A stretch of 64,000 bases of DNA from an uncultured Clostridia bacterium. GTDB taxonomy: Bacteria > Bacillota > Clostridia > Christensenellales > CAG-138. Of the stretch, positions 7,926 to 15,034 are shown in pieces. The notes below the pieces were generated by a model. That model worked only from the letters and a program-made list of their open reading frames with translations, ran no database searches and was not told the origin of the DNA. The DNA lies in the NCBI GenBank assembly GCA_947168565.1, contig CAMVMM010000005.1, positions 62,001 to 126,000 of the forward strand. Direction: 5' to 3'. Both the position numbers and the translations under genes were made by a program. Each line of letters starts with the position of its first letter. Position 1 is the stretch's first letter.

Positions 7926-8370
7926 CGGCACTTGGCGCAAAGGCGACCTCATAGGCGTTTCCAGCGACTTCAAGGGTGCCGTGTTTATTCGATGCAGTTA
8001 CAGCGATGTTTGCAAGGTCGATCCTGCTACCGTTGGGCAGTATACCGGCATTACGGATTGCAAAGGCCGTGAGATCTTCGAGGGCGACATTATCCGCTGG
8101 GCGGAGTCCACCTCATACGAATGCTATCTCGAGAGCAAAGAGTATCCCGAAGCCTACGATGGATGCAACTTCGACGATCTTTGGAAGTACGGCGTAGTTT
8201 GCTACGCAGCCGAATGCGGTTATCCGGCATTTGAGCTGAGCGGTTGGGATGAGGACGAATGCAACGGCCTTTCGAGCCTGGCCGCCGCCGGCGAGTGGCA
8301 CTTCGAGGTCATCGGAAATATCCACGATAACCCCGATATGCTGCCGGATGCGCCGGTGCGCGGTGAATAA
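7885..8370 (+). CDS. YopX family phage protein
   Basis: 161 residues. ATG 7885 is preferred over 7879 because GGAGG at 7871 is 9 bp from it. The sequence has the YopX pattern: an N-terminal R-G-K...W-x-x-G-D segment, V-D-P-A-T-V-G-Q-Y-T-G near residue 50, then R-E-I-F-E-G-D-I-I-R-W. YopX proteins are common in Firmicutes prophages; their job is not known. Confidence 0.85.
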   Translation: MKRPIIFRGKTVFDGTWRKGDLIGVSSDFKGAVFIRCSYSDVCKVDPATVGQYTGITDCKGREIFEGDIIRWAESTSYECYLESKEYPEAYDGCNFDDLWKYGVVCYAAECGYPAFELSGWDEDECNGLSSLAAAGEWHFEVIGNIHDNPDMLPDAPVRGE

Positions 8371-8381
8371 GGAGGTGCGCT

Positions 8382-8633
8382 ATGGCTAAATGCAAAGGCT
8401 GCGGCGCTCCGATCGTCTTCATCGGCACGCCGGAGGGAAGGTCCATCCCCTGTGATGCGGAGCAGGTGCTCTACTGGGCGCGTCCGAGGGCTACGGGCAA
8501 GGTCGTTACTCCGAACGGCATAGTTGTAAGCTGCGACCTTCAGGGCGACCCGAAGCTCGCAACGGGCATCGGCTACAAGCCGCATTGGGCGAGCTGCCCG
8601 AAGGCGGGACAGTTCAAGAGGAAAAAGTCATGA
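8382..8633 (+). CDS. small zinc-ribbon-like phage protein
   Basis: 83 residues. It begins MAKCKGCGAPIVFI with a CxxC pair and has further Cys/His late in the chain (HWASCPKA), suggesting a zinc knuckle. AAGGAGG is upstream. Found commonly in early regions of Clostridia phages; function unknown. Confidence 0.7.
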   Translation: MAKCKGCGAPIVFIGTPEGRSIPCDAEQVLYWARPRATGKVVTPNGIVVSCDLQGDPKLATGIGYKPHWASCPKAGQFKRKKS

Positions 8634-8884
8634 AGAACTTTTTGAAAGCTCACAAGCGGCCGCTCCTGTGGCTGCTCGAATACGGCCTGCTGCTTGCAGC
8701 ATCCTGGCTGATCTATCGCCTGTGGGCGCGGCCGGCCGCGATCGAGTTTCGCGGGAATACCGCCATCGGCGGCGAGATCTTCTGCTATGCCATCCCCTTT
8801 CTGTGGGGCATGGTCAAGAGCGGCATCAGAGATGTTAAAAGCGGCATGCTGAATCCCGATAACTGGGATTTGGAAGAGAATTGA
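8630..8884 (+). CDS. small two-TM membrane protein
   Basis: 84 residues from ATG 8630, which overlaps the previous stop (ATGA). Two hydrophobic stretches (LLWLLEYGLLLAASWLIYRLW and an IGGEIFCYAIPFLWGMV segment) predict a hairpin in the membrane. No known family recognised. Confidence 0.65.
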   Translation: MKNFLKAHKRPLLWLLEYGLLLAASWLIYRLWARPAAIEFRGNTAIGGEIFCYAIPFLWGMVKSGIRDVKSGMLNPDNWDLEEN

Positions 8885-8906
8885 TATAAGAATTGGAGGA
8901 TCAACC

Positions 8907-9383
8907 ATGCAAAGCCACATCAAAGTTATCATCAAAGAGCCGGGCAAATCGCCCTATTATGACACGATCCCGAACGAACTGCGCATACTGCAGCAGTATG
9001 TGGATGGCAACATCGAGACAGTGACGCGCGGCGATACCGTTATCATCTGCGATGACGCGGGACGTCTCAAAGGCAAGCCGATGAACTGCAGCATCGCCGG
9101 CATAGCGTTCTGCGGTACAGTGATAATCGCAGGAGTGGACGGCGATGATTTTGCGGATGCGCCCGATACTCTGCCGAGCCTCGACGAGCTCTTCCAAGTG
9201 CGCGCCTGCCCGCGCTGCAACGCTTGGTACGATGCAGAGCCCGCGATCTCCCGTGAAGATAACAAAACCGAAATTTGCCCTGACTGCGGCACGTATGAAG
9301 CGCTAAAAGCACACGCTGAGTTCGTTGCCTTTTCGGAGAAAAGAAAGAAAGCGCATGACAGGAGGGTGAAGGCCAATGATTAA
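8907..9383 (+). CDS. DUF3846 domain protein with zinc ribbon
   Basis: 158 residues. Residues 1-90 match DUF3846 phage proteins (K-V-I-I-K-E-P-G-K, then G-x-I-E-T-V and V-I-I-C-D-D-A-G-x-L-K-G-K-P-M-N). A C-terminal part has two CxxC pairs (CPRC and CPDC, residues ~100-130), a treble-clef type zinc site. GGAGG lies upstream. Molecular function unknown. Confidence 0.8.
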   Translation: MQSHIKVIIKEPGKSPYYDTIPNELRILQQYVDGNIETVTRGDTVIICDDAGRLKGKPMNCSIAGIAFCGTVIIAGVDGDDFADAPDTLPSLDELFQVRACPRCNAWYDAEPAISREDNKTEICPDCGTYEALKAHAEFVAFSEKRKKAHDRRVKAND

Positions 9384-9459
9384 AACCTGTAAGCGCTGCG
9401 GCAAGCACTACCGCCTTGAGACGGAGTGCCGCTTCTACTGGGAAACTCGGAAGATATAG
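9376..9459 (+). CDS. 27-residue Cys-rich mini-protein
   Basis: ATG overlaps the previous gene by 8 bp, with AGGAGGGTGAAGG upstream. The product MIKTCKRCGKHYRLETEC... has a CxxC and a later Cys, a tiny zinc-finger-like peptide typical of phage early operons. The Shine-Dalgarno and overlap make translation likely; the role is unknown. Confidence 0.5.
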   Translation: MIKTCKRCGKHYRLETECRFYWETRKI

Positions 9460-9468
9460 GAGAGCGCT

Positions 9469-9732
9469 ATGGAAACTAAACGACTGACAGCCCGCCGCTG
9501 CAGCGGCATTAAAGAGGGCTACTGGAGCATGGCTCGCAAGGACGAGCTCGTTCAGCGGCTCGGAAAGTTTGAGGACATCTGCGAGGATCCCGATGAGCTT
9601 CGCCGCCGGATGGCGGAGCTTGAGGACAAGATCGCGGAGCTTATGGATCCCGAAACGGCGCAAAGGTGCCGCGAAGCGGAGCAGGCTCGCGCGAAAGCGG
9701 AGAGCTTCGTCGCATGGGCTGAGATGATTTAA
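9469..9732 (+). CDS. hypothetical phage protein, coiled coil
   Basis: 87 residues with AGGAG upstream. Starts METKRLTARRCSGIKEGYWS and continues with K-D-E-L-V-Q-R-L-G-K-F-E-D, a pattern frequent in small Clostridia phage proteins, then a charged heptad-like helix (RRRMAELEDKIAELM). No defined role. It is the last gene before a ~670-bp non-coding region. Confidence 0.65.
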   Translation: METKRLTARRCSGIKEGYWSMARKDELVQRLGKFEDICEDPDELRRRMAELEDKIAELMDPETAQRCREAEQARAKAESFVAWAEMI

Positions 9733-9740
9733 CCCCACCT

Positions 9741-9842
9741 CCCGCGCTCTGCCGAGCGGTCTGACGGGCCCGTTCGGCATGTATGATCCCTCCAAGATGC
9801 CGAATCCGCAGGTTGCATTCTGTGGGTTCGGCAGAGCGCGGG
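9741..9842 (+). repeat. 15-bp perfect inverted repeat
   Basis: Arms CCCGCGCTCTGCCGA (9741-9755) and its exact complement (9828-9842) enclose 72 nt. First element of the structured region. Confidence 0.85.
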
Positions 9843-9860
9843 GGAGATCTTAACAAATCG

Positions 9861-9952
9861 CTGTGCCCTGCCGAGCTGCCAATGAGCTCGAACGGAACTT
9901 TTCATGGATATCTCCTGCCGAGACCGCCTTCGGGCGGCTCGGCAGGGCACAG
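9861..9952 (+). repeat. 16-bp inverted repeat with competing inner hairpin
   Basis: Arms CTGTGCCCTGCCGAGC (9861-9876) and complement (9937-9952). A second CTGCCGAG at 9915-9922 can instead pair with CTCGGCAG 9938-9945, extended by CCGCC-TTCG-GGCGG. The two folds exclude each other, as in a switch. Confidence 0.75.
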
Positions 9953-9963
9953 CCATCTATCGT

Positions 9964-10042
9964 GGAGCTGTTGCGAAGCGGTCAACGCACCCGGTGTGCT
10001 GAACCCGGGGGATCGTGGGTTCGAATCCTACCAGCTCTGCCA
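9964..10042 (+). tRNA. tRNA-like gene with 10-nt anticodon loop
   Basis: 79 nt with acceptor GGAGCTG/CAGCTCT (one G-U), U8, D arm GCG...CGC with the loop AAGCGGTCAA, anticodon stem CCCGG/CCGGG, 5-nt variable loop, T arm GTGGG-TTCGAAT-CCTAC, G73 and encoded CCA. Everything is canonical except the anticodon loop TGTGCTGAAC, which is 10 nt instead of 7. If T and A pair with a bulged C, loop GTGCTGA gives anticodon GCT (Ser), but tRNA-Ser should have a long variable arm. Identity is left open: it may be a decoy, a domain of the surrounding RNA, or a degenerate tRNA. Confidence 0.6.
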
Positions 10043-10404
10043 TGAGGTATGATGCTCTTCAAGCGAGACCAGTCCTCATAAGAAAACGGAGCGGCTTGTG
10101 ACAGCCGGAAAGACGGCGGAGCTTTAGTGTTCGGGCAAAGCACGGAGAGCTCACTCTCCGCACGAACTGTAAGATGCAGATGAGTGTAGGCGAGAGCCTA
10201 TGAGTCTGCCGGGTTTCTCGACCTAATTAGCGAGGCTGCGGAGCGTTGCAACGGTGCCGGGTCTGCTGCTTGCCACGGCAGGCCCGGCATAGCAGATCGC
10301 TGCCTTTCCGCGCAAGCGCCATAGGGTCAAGGGCCTGCCCTGCCTTCGGGATTTGTAATGACAAATCCCATGCTTGCGGGGACAATTAACAAGGAGTAAG
10401 AACA

Positions 10405-12138
10405 ATGGATTTGTTTGTAGACAACTTCGCCGGAGGCGGCGGCGCTTCGACAGGCATAGAGATGGCTATCGGGCGCAGCGTGGACATAGCCATAAATCAC
10501 GATCCCGATGCCATAGCGATGCACCGTGCCAACCATCCGAACACAAAGCACTATTGCGAGGACGTATGGCAGGTCGATCCCGTGGAGGCCTGCAACGGAC
10601 ATCCCGTTGCTCTGGCATGGTTCAGCCCCGATTGCAAGCACTTTTCGAGAGCCAAAGGCGGCAAGCCCGTCGATAAGAATATCCGTGGGCTTGCTTGGGT
10701 GGCTATAAAGTGGGCTTTGCTCGTCGCTCCCCGCTGCATCATGCTTGAGAATGTGCCTGAAATTCAGACATGGGGACCGCTCGATACAAGCGGCAAGCCC
10801 ATCAAGTCAAAGGCAGGAGAAACATTCGAAGGGTTCATCAATGCGCTTTCCGCGGGTATTCCGAAAACGCATCCGGCTTTTGCTGAAATGTGCGCCGCGC
10901 TTGAGATCGGCACGAATTCCGAGGAAGCGGACAGGCTCGAAGCGGGATTAGGCTATTCGGTTGAGTTCAGAGTGCTCAAGTCGTGCGACTACGGAGCTCC
11001 GACATCTCGCGCAAGGTTCTACCTTATAGCTCGAAACGACGGCGCACCAATCGTATGGGCAAAGCCCACTCACGCGCCGAGGAAAAGCGAAGCCGTGAGG
11101 AGAGGGCGAATGAAGCCCTATCGCGCCGTTTCGGAGTGCATAGATTGGGGGCTTCCCGTTCAAAGCATTTTCGAGCGCGATAAGCCCCTTGCCGAGAATA
11201 CGCTTCGGAGGATCGCGCGGGGCATTAAGAAATTCGTTGTCGATAATCCCGAACCGTTCATCGTGAATTACAAATTCAATAACGATCCCGAAAGCATAAA
11301 TGAACCGCTCTCGACAATTACGGCTGTTGCAAATCATTATGTTGTAGCGCCTACAATAACGGCGATAGGTCAAACGGGAACGCCTGATCGGAGCAGGAGT
11401 GTTGAAGAACCACTCTCCACGATAGTCAGCAAAGTGGAGCATCTATTGATTGCTCCAACGCTCATTCAGTACCACAATGAAACAGCAGGTAATGAAGTGC
11501 GCGGTCAAATGCTCGATGAGCCGATAATGACACTCGACACATCGAACCGCTACGCTCTTGCCGTCGCAAATATCATGCAGAACTACGGCGGCGGGTACAA
11601 AAGCGCAGGACGTTCAGTGGATGAGCCTTTGCCTACCATCACAGCGAAGGATCATAACGCATTGGTCACGGCACACATCATGACTTTGCGGAACAATATG
11701 GACGGTCAGACGATGGACGAGCCTCTATCCACTATCTCGACAAGCGGAGCGCACCATGCCGAAGTATGCGCCTTCCTGATCAAGTATTTCTCTACCGGTG
11801 CTGCAAAGTCTGTTGCAGATCCTCTCGACACCATCACGACGAAAGACCGCTTCGCCCTGATAACGGTGAACGGCGAGGAGTATGTGATAACCGATATCGG
11901 GATGCGGATGCTTCAACCCCACGAGCTGTTCAAAGCACAGGGCTTCCCCGATGACTACATTATCGACCGCGATGCGGACGGTAAAATGTATCCGAAGTCG
12001 AAGCAGGTTGCACGGTGCGGTAATGCAGTTACGCCGCCTGTCCCTGCGGCGCTTGTAAGAGCAAATTTGCCTGAATACTGTTTAATTAACACAAGCTGCG
12101 CTCTATCGCTGAAGCCAAAAGAGGAGAAAAACAGATGA
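10405..12138 (+). CDS. phage DNA cytosine-5 methyltransferase with repeat insert
   Basis: 577 residues. Motif I is FAGGGGASTGIE (8-19); motif IV is SPDC in place of the usual PPC, with nucleophile Cys77; motif VI is ENV at 115-117; motif VIII is SRARFYLIAR near 201-210; motifs IX-X include ARCGNAVTPPVP at 537-547. It transfers a methyl group from SAM to C5 of cytosine in a specific site. Residues ~298-480, where the target-recognition domain should be, contain six repeats of a (D/E)-(E/D)-P-L-x-T-I-T motif (Pro at 301, 336, 373, 408, 440, 473). Probably shields phage DNA from host restriction. AAGGAG precedes ATG. Confidence 0.9.
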   Translation: MDLFVDNFAGGGGASTGIEMAIGRSVDIAINHDPDAIAMHRANHPNTKHYCEDVWQVDPVEACNGHPVALAWFSPDCKHFSRAKGGKPVDKNIRGLAWVAIKWALLVAPRCIMLENVPEIQTWGPLDTSGKPIKSKAGETFEGFINALSAGIPKTHPAFAEMCAALEIGTNSEEADRLEAGLGYSVEFRVLKSCDYGAPTSRARFYLIARNDGAPIVWAKPTHAPRKSEAVRRGRMKPYRAVSECIDWGLPVQSIFERDKPLAENTLRRIARGIKKFVVDNPEPFIVNYKFNNDPESINEPLSTITAVANHYVVAPTITAIGQTGTPDRSRSVEEPLSTIVSKVEHLLIAPTLIQYHNETAGNEVRGQMLDEPIMTLDTSNRYALAVANIMQNYGGGYKSAGRSVDEPLPTITAKDHNALVTAHIMTLRNNMDGQTMDEPLSTISTSGAHHAEVCAFLIKYFSTGAAKSVADPLDTITTKDRFALITVNGEEYVITDIGMRMLQPHELFKAQGFPDDYIIDRDADGKMYPKSKQVARCGNAVTPPVPAALVRANLPEYCLINTSCALSLKPKEEKNR

Positions 12139-12341
12139 ATAAAACAAAGAATCCACCCTACGCACGGTGTGAACACTGCGGCGCAACTCTCGATAAGGGC
12201 GAGCGCTGCGACTGCACCGAATCAAAAACCGGCGAGGCGCGGGTGCGCCTGATCAAGACACCCGAAGAAGAGGCTGAAGCCGCAGAACGGCGGGACTGGG
12301 TGATACAGCGCGTTGGGCGCAGAATGCCCGATCTCGATTAA
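12135..12341 (+). CDS. small zinc-ribbon phage protein
   Basis: 68 residues; ATG overlaps the methyltransferase stop (ATGA). Starts with ARCEHCGATLDKGERCDC, a four-Cys zinc site, followed by an acidic then basic helix. Common as a small gene in Firmicutes prophages; unknown role. Confidence 0.7.
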   Translation: MNKTKNPPYARCEHCGATLDKGERCDCTESKTGEARVRLIKTPEEEAEAAERRDWVIQRVGRRMPDLD

Positions 12342-12381
12342 CACGAAGGCACAGGCAGAACTTTAAGCCGTTAGCCATATA

Positions 12382-12621
12382 GCGAGGCGCGTGGACGGAA
12401 TTCACGATACTCAGAGCCGGATGTAAAGCCGCGCCTCGCACATTATCAGCCGATACAGCGCCGGCTTTGTGAGGTTGCCGAAGCGCTGTTAGGCATAGGC
12501 GGGGGCGCGGAAGGTGCGTTGGCAAATAGATTACAGCAAGGAGTGATCCTTGTGGCAGTGCCGCGCTCCCGCCAACACACACGCAATACACGCGAGCGTT
12601 AGCTATCCGCCTGCGTGTATT
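12382..12621. repeat. non-coding gap with four inverted repeats
   Basis: The 317-bp gap 12342-12658 has no credible gene. It contains stems GCGAGGCGCG (12382-12391 with 12430-12439), CAGCGC (12456-12461 with 12483-12488), GGCGGGGGCGCGG (12498-12510 with 12561-12573, one mismatch) and AATACACGC (12585-12593 with 12613-12621). This looks like a second structured RNA or regulatory region; no class recognised. Confidence 0.55.
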
Positions 12622-12658
12622 AAAGCATATTTAACCAAAACACACACGGAGGTGCAGC

Positions 12659-13003
12659 ATGAATGATGTTAAACTCAAACAAAAGGTGTACCTGAGCGGC
12701 CCGATCACCGGCGTGAGCGACTATAGGGACCGCTTCGGCGCGATCGCGGTCGAGCTTGAGCGGCAGGGCTATACTGTGCTCAATCCGGCCGCCATACCCA
12801 AGGGGCTGAATTACGGCGAATACTTCCCGATCTGCCTCGCGATGCTCGATGCTGCCGAGTCGGTGCTTATGATACCCGGTTGGCATCAGAGCAGGGGCGC
12901 ATGCCTGGAGCACATGTACGCAAAGACAGTTGGCAAGGATATCGCCTACTATGATGAGCAGGAGCGGCAGCCGATGGCGGATCTGCGCGGGCTGAATTGG
13001 TGA
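12659..13003 (+). CDS. DUF4406 (nucleoside deoxyribosyltransferase-like) protein
   Basis: 114 residues. Starts KVYLSGPITGVSDYRDRF and has the family's later C-L-A-M-L-D-A-A-E-S-V-L-M-I-P-G-W and S-R-G-A-C-L-E-H motifs. The fold is that of nucleoside 2-deoxyribosyltransferases, but phage DUF4406 members have no proven substrate; nucleotide salvage or modification is possible. GGAGGTG lies upstream. Confidence 0.85.
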   Translation: MNDVKLKQKVYLSGPITGVSDYRDRFGAIAVELERQGYTVLNPAAIPKGLNYGEYFPICLAMLDAAESVLMIPGWHQSRGACLEHMYAKTVGKDIAYYDEQERQPMADLRGLNW

Positions 13004-13007
13004 CGCT

Positions 13008-13526
13008 ATGGGGCAGGCAGTTGACATAGAAACGCTTGTCGGCAAGCGGCTGATAAGCATACACAAGGCCGAGCACACCGGCTATTTTAGAAATATCGGC
13101 ACGGCTAAAAAACCGGTGTGGAAGTGGATAGAGTACCCCTTCCACGAGATGGTCACCCTGACCTTTGATGACGGCTCGGTATACACCATCGAGCGCGAGA
13201 ACGCGCTTGAGGATACCAGCGTGACCGAGACGATGGAGCTTCGGCACCAGTCAAGGTTCTCGGCAGTGCAGGCCGCCGCTGACTGGAGAGAGGCCGAGCA
13301 GATCGTGCTTGACGGCAGCGTTGTAAAACGCGCGAGCTATAAGCACCTCCCCTTTGGTGAGCACCAAGAAGTGCTTGATCCTGAACGGCACTTCATGCAA
13401 AAGGATAAATTCTTCATCATGACCGATGTGAATATGTTTACCGTCATATTCCATTGCTCCGCAGCGAGCAAGGATGCGGTGGCGAATGTGCAGCTTTGGC
13501 TGCAGGATACACAACAGGAGGATTAA
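13008..13526 (+). CDS. hypothetical phage protein
   Basis: 172 residues, 4 bp after DUF4406. N-terminal half is beta-rich (LVGKRLISIHKAEHTGYF... TLTFDDGSVYTIERE), the rest mixed. No motif recognised. Position in the early operon is the only functional hint. Confidence 0.65.
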   Translation: MGQAVDIETLVGKRLISIHKAEHTGYFRNIGTAKKPVWKWIEYPFHEMVTLTFDDGSVYTIERENALEDTSVTETMELRHQSRFSAVQAAADWREAEQIVLDGSVVKRASYKHLPFGEHQEVLDPERHFMQKDKFFIMTDVNMFTVIFHCSAASKDAVANVQLWLQDTQQED

Positions 13527-13530
13527 ACCA

Positions 13531-13794
13531 GTGGACAGCACCGAAATGAAATTCCCACGCATCGAGGCCGATGAGGTCACCCGCGTTGCAACGGTGGAGC
13601 TTACCTTCGTCTGCAAGGATAAGCCCATTACGATCTGGACCGAGGAGCAGCTCGTGGATGTTAGCCGCATCTGGGCGGAGATTATCGCGGGCGTTTTCGC
13701 CGGAAATACGCTCATCGAAACTCCGGACCACGTGCAGGTGACGCAGATCCGGCAGTTCATCTCGCGCGGCCACGAGGAGGAGATCGCGCCCTGA
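13531..13794 (+). CDS. hypothetical phage protein
   Basis: 87 residues. GTG 13531 is chosen because AGGAGG sits 9 bp before it; earlier ATG codons lack a ribosome site and lie inside the preceding gene. Acidic, with mixed beta and helical segments; no domain recognised. Confidence 0.6.
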   Translation: MDSTEMKFPRIEADEVTRVATVELTFVCKDKPITIWTEEQLVDVSRIWAEIIAGVFAGNTLIETPDHVQVTQIRQFISRGHEEEIAP

Positions 13795-13807
13795 AGGAGG
13801 GAAAAGA

Positions 13808-14773
13808 ATGGCCAACGTTAAATCCGACAACTACATCAATATACAGGGCTGGATGATCTCTGAGCTCGGGCTTAAGAACAGCGAGCTGCTGATCTATGCC
13901 ATCGTCTACGGCTTCTCGCAGGACGGCCACGGGCGATTCAGGGGCACGCTCGCGTATCTCATGGATTGGACACAGGCGAGCAAGCCGACCGTCCTCAAGG
14001 CGCTGGATGTGCTCCAGGAGCGCGGTCTGATCGTTAAGGATGAGGTTGCCCTGCTCAACGGTCAGCGCGGCGTAGAATACCGAGCCGTGCCGCGCGGAGA
14101 TGGCGGCAGCCGAGCCGCAAGGAGCGCCGCCGACAGCGATCCAAGCTCCGAAAACGGCTCTGCGGAAACTGTGGATAACTCCGTTTCAAATGCGGAAAAC
14201 TGCATCGAAAGCGCCGCTGATGGCGGTAAAGAAATTTTACCCCCAGTAAAGAAATTTGACGGGGGGAGTAAAGAAACTTTACCGGGGGCGGTAAAGAAAT
14301 TTGACCAGGGGGTAAAGAAACTTTACCCAGATAATAAAGTTAATAATATAAATAATACTATAAGGGATAATCAATCTATCAATCCATCTTGTGTGGAAGA
14401 AGACGCTGCCGATGGATTGATGGATAGGATCCGAACGCAGATCGAGTATGATGTTCTTGTGTCTGGAGACGAGTTCTCAACGGACGATGTAGATGCAGTC
14501 GTCATCATCATGGCTGAGGTCGAAACATCAACGCGACCGACTATACGCATCGGCTCTGAGGACAAGCCTCGGGAGATCGTGCGCAGCGTTTTCCAACAGC
14601 TCAAGTGTAACGATGTAATGAGCGCGCTCGAAGCGATGCACGGATACTCTGATTACAACGAAATCTATGATCCGAAGGCACTGCTGCGCACTTATCTGTA
14701 TAATGCTAAATTCACCAGCGTTGGCGACTTTTGTAGGAACTCGTATGAATTCAGAAATAGGAGGACGGGATAA
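13808..14773 (+). CDS. phage replication initiator with winged-helix N-terminus
   Basis: 321 residues. Residues ~1-95 form a winged helix like replisome organisers (NYINIQGWMISELGLKNSELLIYAIVYGF... STLAYLMDWTQASKPTVLKALDVLQERGLI-type layout). A Ser/Ala-rich linker follows, then a stretch coded by five iterons (V-K-K-F-D and V-K-K-L-Y-P repeats, ~145-175), then a C-terminal helical domain. The family opens the phage origin and helps load helicase; here the presumed origin lies within the gene, as in lambda O. AAGGAGGG is upstream. Confidence 0.8.
   Translation: MANVKSDNYINIQGWMISELGLKNSELLIYAIVYGFSQDGHGRFRGTLAYLMDWTQASKPTVLKALDVLQERGLIVKDEVALLNGQRGVEYRAVPRGDGGSRAARSAADSDPSSENGSAETVDNSVSNAENCIESAADGGKEILPPVKKFDGGSKETLPGAVKKFDQGVKKLYPDNKVNNINNTIRDNQSINPSCVEEDAADGLMDRIRTQIEYDVLVSGDEFSTDDVDAVVIIMAEVETSTRPTIRIGSEDKPREIVRSVFQQLKCNDVMSALEAMHGYSDYNEIYDPKALLRTYLYNAKFTSVGDFCRNSYEFRNRRTG
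14226..14326 (+). repeat. five 15-bp iterons, presumed phage origin
   Basis: Copies of GTAAAGAAA(C/T)TT(T/G)AC start at 14226, 14246, 14268, 14291 and 14312, a spacing of 20-23 bp, so all lie on one face of the helix. Three copies are inverted-repeat like (GTAAA...TTTAC). An AT-rich stretch (14328-14375, ATAATAAAGTTAATAATATA) follows and could unwind. Confidence 0.8.
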
Positions 14774-14988
14774 TGAGCAAAAAAACGATAAGATTCACCC
14801 CGCGCAATCTTGCGCGAAGCGTTGCCAAAGCGAATATGCAGGCGGCAGGTATTGAGCGTGTTAATAGGCAATTCGACGGCGGATGGGGCGAAGGCGGATG
14901 GCGTGAATGGGTGTTCCCTTCGAGAAGCAAAAGGAAGCGCGCTGCCGCAACGGCCAGCTCTATGAGGTCAAGAATGGGAAGCTGGTAG
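14773..14988 (+). CDS. small hypothetical phage protein, tail possibly frameshifted
   Basis: 71 residues starting MSKKTIRFTPRNLARSVAKAN, with GGAGGACGGGATA before ATG. The first ~46 residues look like a genuine phage protein; the last ~24 are Ser/Arg/Ala-rich and look out of frame, while a better-looking peptide runs in another frame from 14907. Either a short overlapping gene follows or a frameshift separates two halves of one protein. Confidence 0.5.
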   Translation: MSKKTIRFTPRNLARSVAKANMQAAGIERVNRQFDGGWGEGGWREWVFPSRSKRKRAAATASSMRSRMGSW

Positions 14989-15014
14989 AATTCTGCGATG
15001 CAAGGCTTGAGTAA
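14907..15014 (+). CDS. 35-residue overlapping ORF
   Basis: ATG 14907 inside the previous gene, other frame; product MGVPFEKQKEARCRNGQLYE... ending EFCDARLE. It has the look of a small folded domain (NGQLYEVKNGKLVEF) and ends just before the RusA ribosome site. No strong ribosome site of its own, so it may be the true end of the previous protein after a frameshift. Confidence 0.45.
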   Translation: MGVPFEKQKEARCRNGQLYEVKNGKLVEFCDARLE

Positions 15015-15034
15015 AGCTGATAGGAGGAATGTGT

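Larger units (their letters stand above)
9738..10370 (+). ncRNA. candidate large structured phage RNA
   Basis: The 672 bp between the coiled-coil gene and the methyltransferase hold no credible gene but a string of long inverted repeats: a 15-bp perfect stem (9741-9755 with 9828-9842), a 16-bp perfect stem (9861-9876 with 9937-9952) with an alternative UUCG-capped hairpin (9915-9945), a tRNA-like fold (9964-10042), a stem at 10256-10288 and an 8-bp stem at 10348-10369. Giant phage RNAs of the GOLLD and ROOL classes occur in gut and rumen phages next to or around tRNAs, have this size and lie in coding gaps. I infer membership of, or resemblance to, such a class; conserved motifs were not verified. 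Confidence 0.45.
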
